Shown here: positions 1 to 11,800 of the stretch, in pieces
How positions within the stretch are numbered: the stretch's first letter is position 1
Layout: every line of letters begins with the position of its first letter
NCBI GenBank assembly: GCA_030248135.1
Contig: JASANC010001254.1
Span: 1 to 64,000 of the forward strand
Source of the DNA: Theristus sp. LFF4_11
Taxonomy: Eukaryota > Nematoda > Chromadorea > Monhysterida > Xyalidae
Reading direction: 5' to 3'
DNA length: 64,000 nt
Position numbers and translations under genes: made by a program
The notes under the pieces: model-generated
Database searches by the model: none
Told to the model about the DNA's origin: nothing
What the model saw: the letters and a program-made list of their open reading frames with translations, nothing else

Positions 1-13
1 TATTATGGCGTGC

Positions 14-1000
14 GTTCATTTGCGTCCCGTTATTTCCGGCCCACGCATTTCCGGCCCAACATTTCCGGCCCACCCATTACCGGCCCCGTTCATCTGCGTC
101 CCACGCATTTCCCGGCCCACTCATTTCCGGCCCACCCATTACCGGCCCAGCCCAATAATTTGCTTCCAGTGACTTCAACCGCCACCCACTGCTATATTTC
201 ATTCTGAAACTCACATTGATTAGGCGGTTACACTTTGAACTTAGGGTTCGATTTTTTAATTTTTTTTTTTCATTCAGATTTTTTTGTGATGCATCATGAA
301 AAAATGCAAAAACTAAATTGATCATTTTCACCTTATCAAAAAGGCTTGGCTTAGGATTAGGTTTAGGATTAGGAATGATTAGGATTAGGAAACACGACCT
401 GGTTGTGGATCCACATGTCCAAATTTGCTGGGGGAGGCAATTTTCATGAGTTTTTTGCTAATTTTGGGAATTAAAATGATTGAATTTGGCTCTGTGTCCA
501 GTACTGAACTCGAACTCAGCGCGTCAGTTCGGTTTGAAAAAGCTCCTATTTTTGTCGACCTATCAGACATGTTGTTGTTATTGAAATTGAATGTGCAAAA
601 TCAATCAGAATCACAATAAATAAAAACACATCAACTGATTCATCGACGAAATTCAAAACTGAAGCATTTGTTCCAATGTCATGAACAAATAGAAGCGATA
701 CGAAAACGAAAACTGAAATAAAAATTTTTAGTATTTTTGTTAAAAGCATGTCGGTGAGTAGGGAGTACAATTTAGAGTGCGGTTTCAGTTTATTTTCGTT
801 GTCCGTGGCGAAATACAGCGCAGAAAGATGATTATTGAACTGGGCCGGTAATGGGCGGGCCGGAAATGAGATGCCCGGAAATGAGTGGGCCGGAAATGTC
901 GGGCCGGTAATGGGTGGGACGGTAATACGTGGGCCGGTAATGGGTGGGCCGGAAATGTCGGGACGCTAATGCGTGGGCCGGAAATGCGTGGGCCGGAGTT
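14..1000. mobile_element. Foldback-like element with inverted arrays of a short degenerate repeat
   Basis: The first ~140 bases are a degenerate array of ~15-17 bp units of the form TTTCCGGCCCACNCA / TTACCGGCCCACNCA. The reverse complement of the same array (GGCCGGAAATG and GGCCGGTAATG units) occupies about 838-1000. The two arrays face each other across ~690 bases of A+T-rich DNA, so the region could fold into a long imperfect hairpin. Terminal inverted repeats made of short tandem units are typical of foldback transposons. No transposase reading frame is visible between the arms. The left arm may be cut by the window edge, so the outer boundary and any target duplication are unknown. Confidence 0.55.
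340..392 (+). repeat. Degenerate interstitial telomere-like tract
   Basis: A short run of TTAGGATTAGG / TTAGGTTTAGG units resembles a decayed nematode telomere repeat (TTAGGC). It lies in the spacer of the foldback-like element. It is far less regular than the tract at 16953-17342. Confidence 0.5.
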
Positions 1001-1059
1001 GACCCCGCACCATTATTATTATGATCTGTTATTTTGGTCGCGCAACTCAATGCGCGCAT

Positions 1060-1250
1060 AGATAGGTAAACTGTTTCATGGATGACGCGGGATTTCAAAT
1101 TTGGTAAAGTGATCCGAGTCGCCTACATGGGGCGGAGTCACTTAGGTGACGTTGAATTGCCACATAACGATTGAAACTAGTTTTCTTTTCACGTCTGCAC
1201 ACGCATTCAGTCACAGAACTTGAAAAATTGATAATATTGTTAATTATGCA
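1060..1250 (+). repeat. Dispersed ~170 bp repeat (GAGTCAC family), copy 1
   Basis: This copy shares an ordered set of blocks with 13098-13290, 47590-47770 (inverted), 54318-54480 (inverted) and 56150-56305: TTTCATG, a GA-rich start, GAGTCNCC, GGCCGAGTCACT, TTGCCACATAA, TTTTCACGTCTGCA and CAGAACCT. The five copies are diverged but clearly homologous. No coding capacity and no clear terminal inverted repeat were seen, so it may be an old SINE or MITE. Confidence 0.6.
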
Positions 1251-1921
1251 CAAAAAAACTGATTTTCCGTCTTTCCATGATGCGAGTGAATTGGAATCGA
1301 ATGGCACCATTGTTATAGCAAAATCAAACGTGTTCCACTTTCACATACAAGACAAGAACAATTATGTCCAATTGTGCCTGAAAAAAACGTGAAAACCAAA
1401 AATTCAAAGCAACGGCAAACTTTGGTCCGCCAACGTCGTCGCAGGATTGCCATGTTGCATCTTTGTGAGCGCTTCGGGCGTCATCAAAATGAAGCATTGG
1501 CCTGCAAGGTTCAACTTGTGAACTCTTTGATACTAGTCCAAAACTGCCGCAAACCAATACTAGTCATTTTTTCGCATGCTCTGTGTTCAGCGGAAAAAGC
1601 AACAGGTTTAAACAATCATACTAAAGTAAAGCTGACCTGCTGCACAAACTAACAGTCAAAAAAGCAAACCATCCCAAAAATGAACCATGCAATTTTTGTT
1701 TCGATTTGATCATTCGAAAATTTCAGTCTGAGTCCTGAGAGTCTGAGACACGTACACGTTGATCGCTGATTGACGACTGTGCATCCAGTCGCGCATGACA
1801 AAGAGCTAATTTTATGGTTCGCTATCAAACGCCCGCCTATTTTTGAGATGATAGGAAGCTAAGGAAAGGGAAACAGACGTGGAGCGGAGAACATGATGCA
1901 TGTAAAATGCCAGAAACCCAC

Positions 1922-2928
1922 CGGACAACGTTTCGACCGTTTGCAGCGTGATTGGGATCGGCTGCGCGTTCGGTTGCACGACAACTGAAGAAGCGTTATT
2001 CGACTGTCGTTGCAGCGGGCGGTCGCCGTCGTCATTGCTGCTGCTGCTGCATGTTGTTGGCAAAGTGATAATTCTGGTGGTTGTCGTCGTCGTCGATCCG
2101 GCAGACGAGGCGGCGACGTTCGTCGGTAAGTGGCCCGCATCGTCTGTTGTTGTGCCAACGGCGCTGCCCAAACTGACGATCTTGTATTGCGGTGCGGCGG
2201 ACGCCGCCGTGAACATTTTCTCCAACAGCAACCTCTACAACTAAGGTTCGAATTTTTTAAACTTTTTTTAAAAATCTTTTTTTAATCGGAATTTTTTTCA
2301 TTAATTAAAAAACGAATCTTTGCCAGCCATCACAATTGTACTTTCATCCAAATAAACAAATTAAAAAAAATATTTGTGGTTCATTATCTGCAGAAGTTCA
2401 AATTATTGTGCAACAGTGCGGCGAACGTAGGGTTGTTAAAAAAAACAAAAATCGTCATTTTTGTTTTTTTTAAAGAAAAATGTAAAAAAAAATTTCAAAA
2501 ATTAAAGTTGTGCTAAATCAATCAGGGAGTCCGAAGAACCACATATGATATACAAGCGCCTTCCGAATGACTCCCGTATGGCGGAACTTTGCAGATTTTG
2601 TTTTGGTGACCTCAATTACCCCTTTTCCGAACCGTCACCATGCCTCTTCTTGTGTTTTGACCTCCAAAACGTCACTAACTGTCCCCCCTGTCCCCAGCTA
2701 AGCTAATGCTAAAATGAAGACAAACATACCGCCTTGAAATTCGATCAATTCTTCTGATGGTATCGCGACGACACGACACGAAGCAGCAACCAGACAACGT
2801 AGCGCTTGCAAACGGAGCAGCGAGCACAATCGGACGTTCTGCGAGACGAATCGTCACCTTATCTGCATCGGAAATGGTAGGCCAAGCTTTGGGACGCTCA
2901 AAAACTTCATCGCAGATGTTGTCGAAGC
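1922..2928 (-). CDS. Putative two-exon fragment of an unrecognised gene, low confidence
   Basis: Two open segments on the minus strand can be joined in frame. The first (2928-2730) follows a TTTTAG acceptor and ends at GCG|GTATGT. The second (about 2226-1922) follows a weak acceptor (TAGAG|G) and ends at TCCG|GTGGGT. The second is rich in Ser, Thr and Asn with short homopolymer runs, as in disordered parts of regulatory proteins. No domain was recognised. An alternative is that translation starts at the ATG near 2213 (residues MFTAAS). The plus strand is also open over 2757-2945, so the strand of the first segment is not certain. Confidence 0.25.
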
Positions 2929-2949
2929 CTAAAATCAGTCGGTAAAACG

Positions 2950-3611
2950 GTCCAAAATCGTGTGCTGACGGTTTTACGAGGTAATATCAAAGAAAATTGT
3001 TGTTGAACTTTTGAAAAATTTTGCCAAATTTGAGGTTTTCAGAGCATATTAGAGAAAAATTTGTCGAATTTTTATTTAAAAAAAATCGGCATTTTTGTTT
3101 TTTTAATCACTTTTTTTTAAATTTTGATTTTTGTTTAACAACCCTAGGCGAACGCCTAAAACAAAACTTTTTTCAATCACACGTGATCAAAAACTACTCA
3201 GCTGAAAGCCTATAATCTTGTTCACGACAGTACACAGTCAAATACATTATTGCGTTGACCGTTTCGCGATCCCACATATGATAAAGCGATGTCGCAAACG
3301 ATGACATGCTTGCAATAAGAGAGTAATATGTTTAATAAGCAAAAACTCTGTTCCAAAAAATATAAAAGCAACGCAAAATGAAATAAGTACAAAATAGAAC
3401 TCTAGAACACTTCGTCCTCAAAAAAACCAATATTTAAAAAAAATAAAATGTAAAAAACATAAGTTGTGTACCACATAAGTTCGCACATTTCCAAGTTATT
3501 CCTTGAGAAACATCTGCAAAATTTGTCCAAATGGTTTTGTTGGTTGGCGAGATGTTAGCGGTTAAAAAATGGTACACTACGAATGCGCCACCCTAAATAT
3601 TTCCAATGATT
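2950..3611. other. A+T-rich spacer downstream of the GPCR
   Basis: About 660 bases without a credible exon. Homopolymer A and T runs dominate. Nothing else is recognisable. Confidence 0.5.
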
Positions 3612-6600
3612 CTATTTCACGCTGATCATTTTCGTCGTCGTCGTCTCCGCCCAGTCGCGCAGATTTACCGGCATGCTCTTCTTTTGGAACGCCTTCGCGA
3701 GCCCCTTGCGCATCAGCGGATGCTTGATGAGAAACAGATAGACGTTGAAGAGCGGGTTGATGTTGGTCGGCACGTAGAACAACGTGTTGATCGAAGAATG
3801 CAGTTTGCCTGCAAAATGCGACAGGTTGATTTATTACTAGTGGGCGCACCGTTATCCTTCTTTTTTTTCGTGTTGTTAATTTAAACCAGATTTAAACTGA
3901 GAAATGAAAGTGTACTAAAGTTAGTAGTAGGTGGTAAGTTCAGGTTAGTGTACTAGTTACGTTATTATGTTTGGTAGGTAATTTATGCACTAAGTAATGT
4001 ACTAATAGTAAGTTTGTGTTGGCATCAAATTCAATGGCCGGATTGATTCACTTCAAATTCACGCGGTTGCGTTGTTCAACAAATTATTCAAAATAAATTC
4101 GCACGAAATTCTAGTACCCGTTGTGTAGTCAGCAATTTGAACGGGAATAATCACGAGCATCAGCGTAGCCAACGTGCTCCATGCCATTTTTATTGTCATT
4201 TCTTTTTGCTGCTTTGCGGCAGCGACGTTCACTGTGCGACCCTCGCCACCCTTCGCTGCGACCTGCGTATATTTAGTAAAAACTTCAACAGTTTTTTTTA
4301 ACTTTTTTAATTCAAAAACACCGTAAAGTCTCTTGCATCTCACACACGTTGATAAAAGGTCGAAGCCCTTTATAACGTCTGTTTTGTTTTGCTTCATTTT
4401 TGCTGCGGAAACCGTTGAAGATGCTTGTGAAGTGCGATGAAAGCCAAACAGGCTTAAGATATTCACTTTTTAGATGAAAAAAAGTGTTGAAAAAAGAGGA
4501 GAAACGCTATTTTCAATTTCAGAGCGACGTCGTTGGAGAAGGTCGATCCAGTGAAACCGTCGTCGTGGCGTATGTTATGGTTACAATGCCACAGAAAAAT
4601 TGGTACCGTATTACCCCCATTAAACCCCCCCCCCCACCATTAATCCCCCCACCAATAAACCCCCCCCCGACCAGTTTCCAAATAATCCCCCCCCCACAAA
4701 TAATCCCCCATGGGGGTTAATTGGAAACCTGTTTGAAACACATACCCAGCGAATTCAGTGGCTGAATGCAGTGACATTGGTGAAATTGTGCTACCAAAGG
4801 CCCCAAATGGATGAGTTAATGGTAATTTCATTACAAAAGGCTGTTACAAAAGGAAATCTCTGTGAAAAGTAGAAGTTTCTGCAACTTTCTTGCCTGCCAT
4901 GCAAGGTATTTTTGCCATTTTTCAACAAAACCCCACCCCTAGAAATTTTTATATAATAACCCCCCCCCACCAATAAACCCCCACCCCTAAAAGTCGCTGA
5001 CGTATTAATCCCCCATGGGGGTTTATTGGGGGTAATACGGTAATTTATCAGGGTAAATTTTACAAGGGGACCTTATAAGCAATTGGGCTTTAACAAAACT
5101 AACGAGTTCAGAAAATTACTTGAATGTGCAGTCAAAGTTGTTCTACGCCACAGTCATTTGTAGCAGCCCCCAATCAAGAAAAAACTCTGAAAAATACACA
5201 CGGTATTGGTCCAGCTAGTCTATTCTCTTCTGTTGTTTGAAGGGTCTCGATCATCGAAATCATGCCCTTTTGTCCATAGAAATGCGAATTTCCCAATATA
5301 AAGAACAATCGATAAGTTCCAGGAGAGAGTGCATTTGTTGCACACAACGTTGAGAGAACAACAACATTCAGTCCAGAGACTCTTCTCAAAATCGGTTCAA
5401 AAAGTTCAAAACAACACCCGGACCCTGCCCGTACCAAGCGATTATGCCGCCAATACGCGAGTAACGCGAGGCCAAAGATCACGATGCTGCCGATGTGGCC
5501 GTAGTTAAACGACTTCAACTCGTACGAATACAACCACGGCAGCATGGTGTGCTGCTGGAAGCAGAGGTCGTTTGGGGTGGGACGATCGTTGACGAGTATG
5601 AACGACGAGACGAGCACGCTGGTGCCGTAGACGGTCGAGTGCAGGTACGTGACACCAACGAGCAGGTACGCCAACAGGGGACCTGCACAAGCATTGTGAA
5701 ATCGCTCATCGTCGAAAGTTACACCGCTCGTGGCCTGGTGGTAGCGCGGTAGACTGCCGGTCTGTGAGTTCGGGGGATCGAGCCCCGCCGAGGGGTGTAT
5801 AGGCAGTTAATGACAGAGAAAACTCGATGGGCACCCTGCTACTCGACGGCGTTCTGAACGCTGGTCTGGCTTGGCCCTGGCTAAAAGCGTCGCCTGAATT
5901 TTCAAACACCAAGAAATCGTGAAATCGCTCATAAAGTTGAGTTAAATGAAAAAATGAAAAAAGTTAAGTACGCTCTCGGAACACGAACTTATGTATGAAC
6001 GAGAGTTAGGGCAGAAAATGAGTTTTTTTCTGTAGACTGTTCTCTTGTGTTGCAACGTTGTTGTTCTTTAATAGCGAAGCTTTTTGTTTTTGTGCGTCCT
6101 GCCGTTAAAAAAAATCTCACGAACTTTTACCCGCTGAACAAATGGTAACCAAAAGAACAAAACAAAACAAAACAAAACGTTCAAAAAACCATATAGCGAT
6201 CCACCGACATCAAAAGCAAAAAAAACACAAAATCCAGCCAACCTTGATTGATGTACCACATCGTGGCGACGGTAACCAGGAGGCGATCAAAACTGATCAC
6301 CGACAACATCAAGCCAGCAGTCGGATAAAAATACACCCAGAGCACGTTGAACGGCAGCAGGGTGCAGCCGAAACCGGTGAAATTGTGCTGAAAATACGCA
6401 AAAGTACGACGCCAAGACACATTTAGGAAGAAAAACACCAGCGGTAATTAAGCTCAAAAAGCTCGTTGAGATGTTTGCTGAGGTGCGGTCCTCCTCAGTG
6501 ACTTGTTTGGAACCTTCTTTACCAGATGATACCCAGCGTGTCAGCTATAGCACCGATTTATTCACTAATCGAACAGGCAAAACTGGGAAAACTGATAGGT

Positions 6601-7880
6601 GATGGGTTTTTGTAAGCCTGGTAATCCAAACCATAATGCGGCGGCCTAGCCATTTTTGCGAAAAAACACTGAAATCATTTGGAAGGTGAGATGGTTTTGG
6701 TTTGCACATGACGACACAACAACCTCAGGTCACCAACTCACGGGATTACTATTCACTCCTCCTCCAGTGTAGAATCGGATGAAACGGTACAAGCCGGCCA
6801 ACAGATAAGCAAGGCCATTCAGTGCATCAGCGAATGCGAGTCCTGCATGAAGAAAAGCAACATCCATACACGGTGAAGCGACGGGAAACCATAAACGCAC
6901 AATATGCAGCTTCATTTTCACGTTACAGAAGTTTACGTGTTAAACCGTATGTTACACAAATACCGTAAAGTCTTGCATATAAGGTTCCTCCCACTTATAA
7001 GACCCCACCCAAAAGTGGGCGGAGTGTCACACGGCGGGAAACCAAAAAATTCAAATTTTTGACTTGGTCACAATCCTACCCCGTTTATAAGGCCCGAAAT
7101 TCCTAATGTTCGCTTTATAAGACCTCCTCCCACTTATAAGGTTGTCACACGAAATTCCACTTTTTTCAGAAATTTTTGATTTTCAAATTTATATAAGGAG
7201 ATCTTATATGCAAGACTTTACGGTAGATGTTACGTGTAAATTTACAAATAAGTTCATGAAACACGTTAAAGGCCCGATCACACTGGCGTATGCGTATACG
7301 GCACAACGGCACAACACGTCACATTAGGTCTTGTGTTTTAGCATACTACCGTTCATACAGACGTGTGTACAGTCGAACTCTAAATTATAGGGAATCAGCT
7401 GATTGGTTGGTGGTCATGTGACTCGTTGCTGTGGGGGCGGCGTAGTTTGGTTTGCACATACTGTAATCACCAACGAATCAGCTGGTTCCCTATAATTTAG
7501 AGTTCGACTGTATGTACGGCACGACACGGCAGGTTACGTTCATGGAGACACGTACGTCATCTATACGTCAGTATGAACAGGCATTTGCGTACAAACTGCT
7601 ACAGTTTCATAGCGCTCTAACCTGCCAGCACAATGTACTCTTTTCGAATGCGGAATGCTTTGTGGTAGAGAATCGGCACCAGCAGCAGACTGTTGCCAAC
7701 GAAACCGAAGACCGCAATGACCATGTAGCCCCAAGCGGTGAGTTGCGCGGCAATCGCATAAATCAATTTAGACGGCTCCTCGGTTATTGGCGTTTCAGCT
7801 GTTGTTACATTGGTGGCGTTGGTTATTGTTTCGAAAGTTGTGTTGATTGAGTTGGTCATCATTTTGATTCGATGTGACAA
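3612..7880 (-). CDS. Seven-transmembrane GPCR, nematode srsx-like
   Basis: Six exons join without a frame break: 7880-7622, 6842-6742, 6387-6243, 5682-5435, 4262-4118 and 3808-3612, giving 364 residues (358 if the ATG at 7862 is used). Exon 1 carries an extracellular tail with three N-glycosylation sequons (residues 13, 21, 24) and TM1 with the GN pair (62-63). TM2 has the LAFAD motif. C128 is the conserved Cys before TM3, and TM3 ends in D154-R155-L156 where rhodopsin-like receptors have DRY. TM7 carries NPLFNVY (317-323), close to NPxxY. This layout fits rhodopsin-like receptors of the nematode srsx type, which are usually chemosensory plasma-membrane receptors. The ligand cannot be inferred. 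The introns hold a TA-type MITE, a SINE and a C-run MITE. Exon 4 ends at TTG|GTACGG. Confidence 0.85.
4604..5042. mobile_element. C-run MITE (TACCGTATTACCC ends), copy 1
   Basis: The element starts TACCGTATTACCCCCATTAA and ends with the matching inverted end TTATTGGGGGTAATACGGTA, both inside TA. The interior contains repeated runs of 5-11 C spaced by AATAAA/ATTAAT. A near-identical element is at 53847-54307. It lies in intron 4 of the GPCR. It has no coding capacity, so it is a non-autonomous element, probably TA-targeting. Confidence 0.8.
5696..5932 (+). mobile_element. tRNA-derived SINE, copy 1, with 14 bp target duplication
   Basis: The core has a polymerase III A-box-like TGGCCTGGTGGTAG (5731-5744) and a B-box-like GTTCGGGGGATCGAGCC (5768-5784), followed by a non-tRNA body shared with 55171-55345. 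The 14-base direct repeat GTGAAATCGCTCAT at 5696-5709 and 5919-5932 is a target-site duplication. That marks a retroposed insertion that is not very old. It sits in intron 3 of the GPCR, just upstream of the exon 4 acceptor. Confidence 0.85.
6961..7225. mobile_element. TA-flanked MITE (CCGTAAAGTCTTGC ends), copy 1
   Basis: Terminal inverted repeats of about 23 bp (TACCGTAAAGTCTTGCATAT and its complement) sit directly inside TA dinucleotides. A second copy occupies 56594-56847. The TA target suggests mobilisation by a Tc1/mariner-type transposase supplied elsewhere. It lies in intron 1 of the GPCR. Confidence 0.85.
7270..7595. mobile_element. GACGTACG-family element interrupted by a younger MITE
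   Basis: The outer sequence (TACGGCAC, GCATACTACC, ACGTACGTC blocks and inverted ends) matches 62172-62385. It is split by a complete TA-flanked MITE at 7368-7512 whose 30 bp ends begin CAGTCGAACTCTAAATTATA. The order of insertion is therefore readable: the outer element is older. Confidence 0.7.
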
Positions 7881-8828
7881 CTTGATTGCGACTCGAGAAC
7901 AAAGCGTGGTGGTTGATTTTTTTTTTCAAAATTTGACAAACTTTGCGTTCAATTAAAAAAACTTGATGCAGACAGATAATAGGAAGTGGGAACAGAATTT
8001 TGATTAAACGAAGTTTGTTGTGGCAACATATGTTTCACATTACGTTTGTCGAAGCCATGGCATTTCTTCGTTGCAAAGCAGTTCATTGTTTCTGGAGGAA
8101 CCGACATCAATTAACGGGCATGGTAATAAATTGTCATCATTTATTGCCACCTATCCAACACTTATCCTCCAAAACAATTTGCAATTTGTTCACCAGCTGG
8201 CTGCATTCACATAAGCAATTCTTGTTGCAACCGAGCTTTGCAAATGATGAACTATATTTGGAATAATGATATAAAAATATTAATATTCATGCCGAATTCA
8301 AATTGAAATGCATGGTAAAATATACACAACAAAGTTCACACAAGGCACACAATACAAAACCACAACAACAATACCATCAGATCAAAAACTGATTGTGTGC
8401 AACTGCGACAAACAAAGATCAAAACAGAACAACATATTATTTTCAAACAAGGGAGAATTGAAAAAAAGAAACCAAACCAATATGGAAAATTTTAAGACAC
8501 AACTTTTATTTCAAAGAAGGCAGTGAAAAAAAGCCGGTAAAACAAGAAAAAATGAACAGCAATACAGTATTGGAATGCTTGAAAAAGAAATTAACCAAAA
8601 AACAAAAATTATAAAGGGTTAGGGAAGACAGATAGCAGCAAAAAGTCCAGAGATTGTCAAGAGATTAAAAGTTTTAAAGTGAATTAGGAAAAAATGTTGC
8701 ACTTGTTATTCTTGAAAACCAGCGTGGCTAGAATTAAAAGCAGAGAACAAAACGAAAGTCAGTGAAAATACAGAGAGAAAGCCGCAAGCAGCTGTAAACT
8801 GCTTAAACGTGAAAGACGACAAAGCTGC
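7881..8828. other. Spacer between the GPCR start and the P450 stop
   Basis: About 950 A+T-rich bases. By position it should hold the GPCR promoter and the P450 3' untranslated region. No exon, RNA gene or clear repeat was recognised. Confidence 0.5.
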
Positions 8829-11800
8829 CTAATTAACGGCAGTTTGTTTCGGTTTTCGAGACCAAAATCGAACGGGGAATCCATTTTTCGGACGTGTGAT
8901 GATCTCCTGCAGCGGTCGCACATTCTCAATTGTGTCCATTGATTCGACGCGCACTTGGCGTAGCAACGTTGAGAGCACCGTTTTTTCTTCCATCATGGCA
9001 AATTTTTGTCCTGCAAATGATTGACAATTTTCACTGAATACCGCCCCAGAAAATTTCTTTTCAGCACATTTTCCATTTTTTCTGGTGTAACACACACTAC
9101 TCTAAAAAATACAAACACACGATGAGATGAAATGTACGTTGCGTGGAAGCGTTTGCGTCAGTCTCCACTCACAGTAAACCTGTTGCGACACACACAACTG
9201 CGGATTCCAAAACAAAAACAAGAAAAAATCATCAATCACGAACCGATACAGTTGCGTGGACCGGCCGAAAACGGGATGTACGAGTAGGGATGGCGTTTGG
9301 CGATGTTCTCCGGGAGGAAGCGATCCGGATCGAACTTCTCTGGCTCCGGAAACTGCGATCGATCGCGATGCACCATCGGCACGCCAATGATCACCGTGGT
9401 GCCCTCGGGTATCGTGAAACCGCCTGCGCGTGGAAAGAGTTTTGCAAATGAAACGCGCAAGTGTTGCCGTCCAATAGTTCCACCGAGAACACCAAGACAC
9501 ACTAAACATGGTCGACAGCTTGACGGACGCAATAACATAATCAGAATTGGGAATTGGCTGCCACATAGCGCATGTCTCGAACAAACGGGATATATCCTTT
9601 TCAGTTGTTGTTTCTAAAACAACACCGATTAGTTAAAAACGTACAGCGAGTATAAAAACACGCCTTCTTCTCACTCAGCCAATGGTTAGGCAGAGGTTGG
9701 AAAGGTTTTTTTCAAATTTTATTACACAATTTTTAGTTTAAAGAAAAAAATTAGGGAATTTTATCGCGCGCAATCCTGTCTGCGCTGCTGCTTACCGGCG
9801 GTGTGGATGTCCGAGCGAACAATGCGGGCTAACAGCGGCACTGACGGGGTTACCCGCAACGCCTCCTTGATGACCATCTCGAGATAGCGCATCTCGCTGA
9901 GGTCGTCCACGGTCACCTCGCGGTCGCTGTCGCCTGTCAATTACTTTGGGTTTCAACTTTGGAAAAACGAAAAAAACAGCAAAAAAGGAACAATATTGCT
10001 TGGGAGCAGCAAGCACACGGTTTCGGAGTTTTACATTTTCTGTGCTGTTTTCTATTGTTAACCACGCACCACATGACAGTAAGTCGTCAAGTGTCCGCGC
10101 AGAAAAACATGTGTCTAGTTGTCTACACTGTGTTCGTTTAAACCTGTCATTTTCTTCGAAGAAAACACAGCATGCAAAACTTTGAATTGCGAAAGAATGA
10201 AATTTCGTTGGGTTTGCCTGAACCATTGCGGCTAATTATGATTTCGTGCAACTCCTATCCCGTTCTATATTTTTTCGCTAGCTCCGTATTCCGCAAAAAT
10301 GACAGGTTTAAACAAACATGCTGTAGTTCAATGCGAAGAATTATAACGAAAAAACGGCGCACATACTGTAAAAATATAAAAAGCACGCGCCCTCACCGAA
10401 TATGCGGTACAGCTCATCATAGACCTTGTCCTGAATCTCGGGATAGTTGCCGAGATACCAGAGACACCAGCTCATACCGGCCGCTGTTGTGTCGTGGCCT
10501 GCAATAAAAAATTGTTTTTTTTTGAATCCGCACACTCAGGTTTAAAAATACGTCAACAGTTGCGTTCGTGTGGCGCACTGCCAGTGAACATCAGATGTGC
10601 CAAGCCAGTCTCTGTTCAGTTTTTCTATCTGCGTGTACGAGTAAGATTTTTTTTCGTTTCGTTCCTATCGTCAAATTAACAACAACACTTTTTTTTAAAA
10701 ACCACAACAAAAAAACAACAACAGCTTTTCTTCACCAGCAAACATGAACGTCTCCACTTCCTCGCGTATGCCGTCGTTGTCGATCTGGCCTTGCTCCTGC
10801 AGCTTCAGCAGCAAGTCCAAGAAGGCCACGCGTTTCTGTGTACTGTAGGTCGCCTCGAAGTCTCGCCCGATGTAGTTGGCGTTGCCGTTCACGATCACGT
10901 TTTGATTCTCTTTGTCCGCCATTTTCTCGGACATCAGTTGCGCCTTACGCTGTTGGATCACCTGGAGTATTTTGATTTTGCGAAGTTGATTGTTTTTCTG
11001 ATTTGACGATTTTGCAGTGGATAGGAGGTTGAAAATCAATAATTCACGCAAAGTTTCACGCAACGTTTCATGAAATTGTTCAGACAATAGACAGACTACA
11101 ACGACAAAAAGAGATAGTCGAAGTTTTTAGCACACGTTTCGAAACGTTTCCCTTCAGCGTTTAACGCGGACGTTTTGTAGCTGCTACTGTATAATTGTTG
11201 CATAAGTGAGTTACTTACGTGTTGCATTGCTGCACTGAACACTTAAGGCGCATTCATGTTGCAGTATTTATTGCCCGCGCAGCTATGTTTTAACATTGCT
11301 GTGCGGTCGCTAAATACTGCAACATGAATGCGCCCTTACCCTTTTCGTGAACCCGATACACGTCGCCAGGCACCTGTCACGCTTGTAGCCGTATCCAAGC
11401 AAGTAGAAAAGCGGCTTTATCCACAGCCACGGTTTGCGTTGCCATCTGGAAAACGAGAAAAATCCCTGATTTCACAACAATTTCATTTGATTTACTATGA
11501 AAGAGTTTTTTCTTGAAAAACATCATTTCGAAACTCACTGAAACATGATCTCATGAACCTGGTCAACCGCTTGGACGTAGGCTGAGTTGCAATCGCGCTG
11601 TGCGTTCACGTTAACGCCCATTGCAGTGGCTGAAAATGTAGATGACGCACAAAAACTTGTCAATACTGTCTGCGAAAATGGGCAAGTGTCACATTTATTG
11701 CTTGCATTCAAATGAATTCGTACATGCTGTGCGTAATAGTTGTCCGCTTGCTAATATTGTTCTCGCTCGTGTGTCCAAGGTAGGAAAGACTTTCATTTTT

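Noticed and set aside
1324..1557. Minus-strand frame with HFDDARSAHKDATW
   Set aside because: It reads like protein for ~30 residues but overlaps a dispersed repeat end and has no splice partner.
5721..5800. A functional tRNA gene
   Set aside because: The A and B box-like parts are present, but the acceptor stem does not close, the anticodon loop is abnormal, and the target duplication and second copy show it is a SINE.
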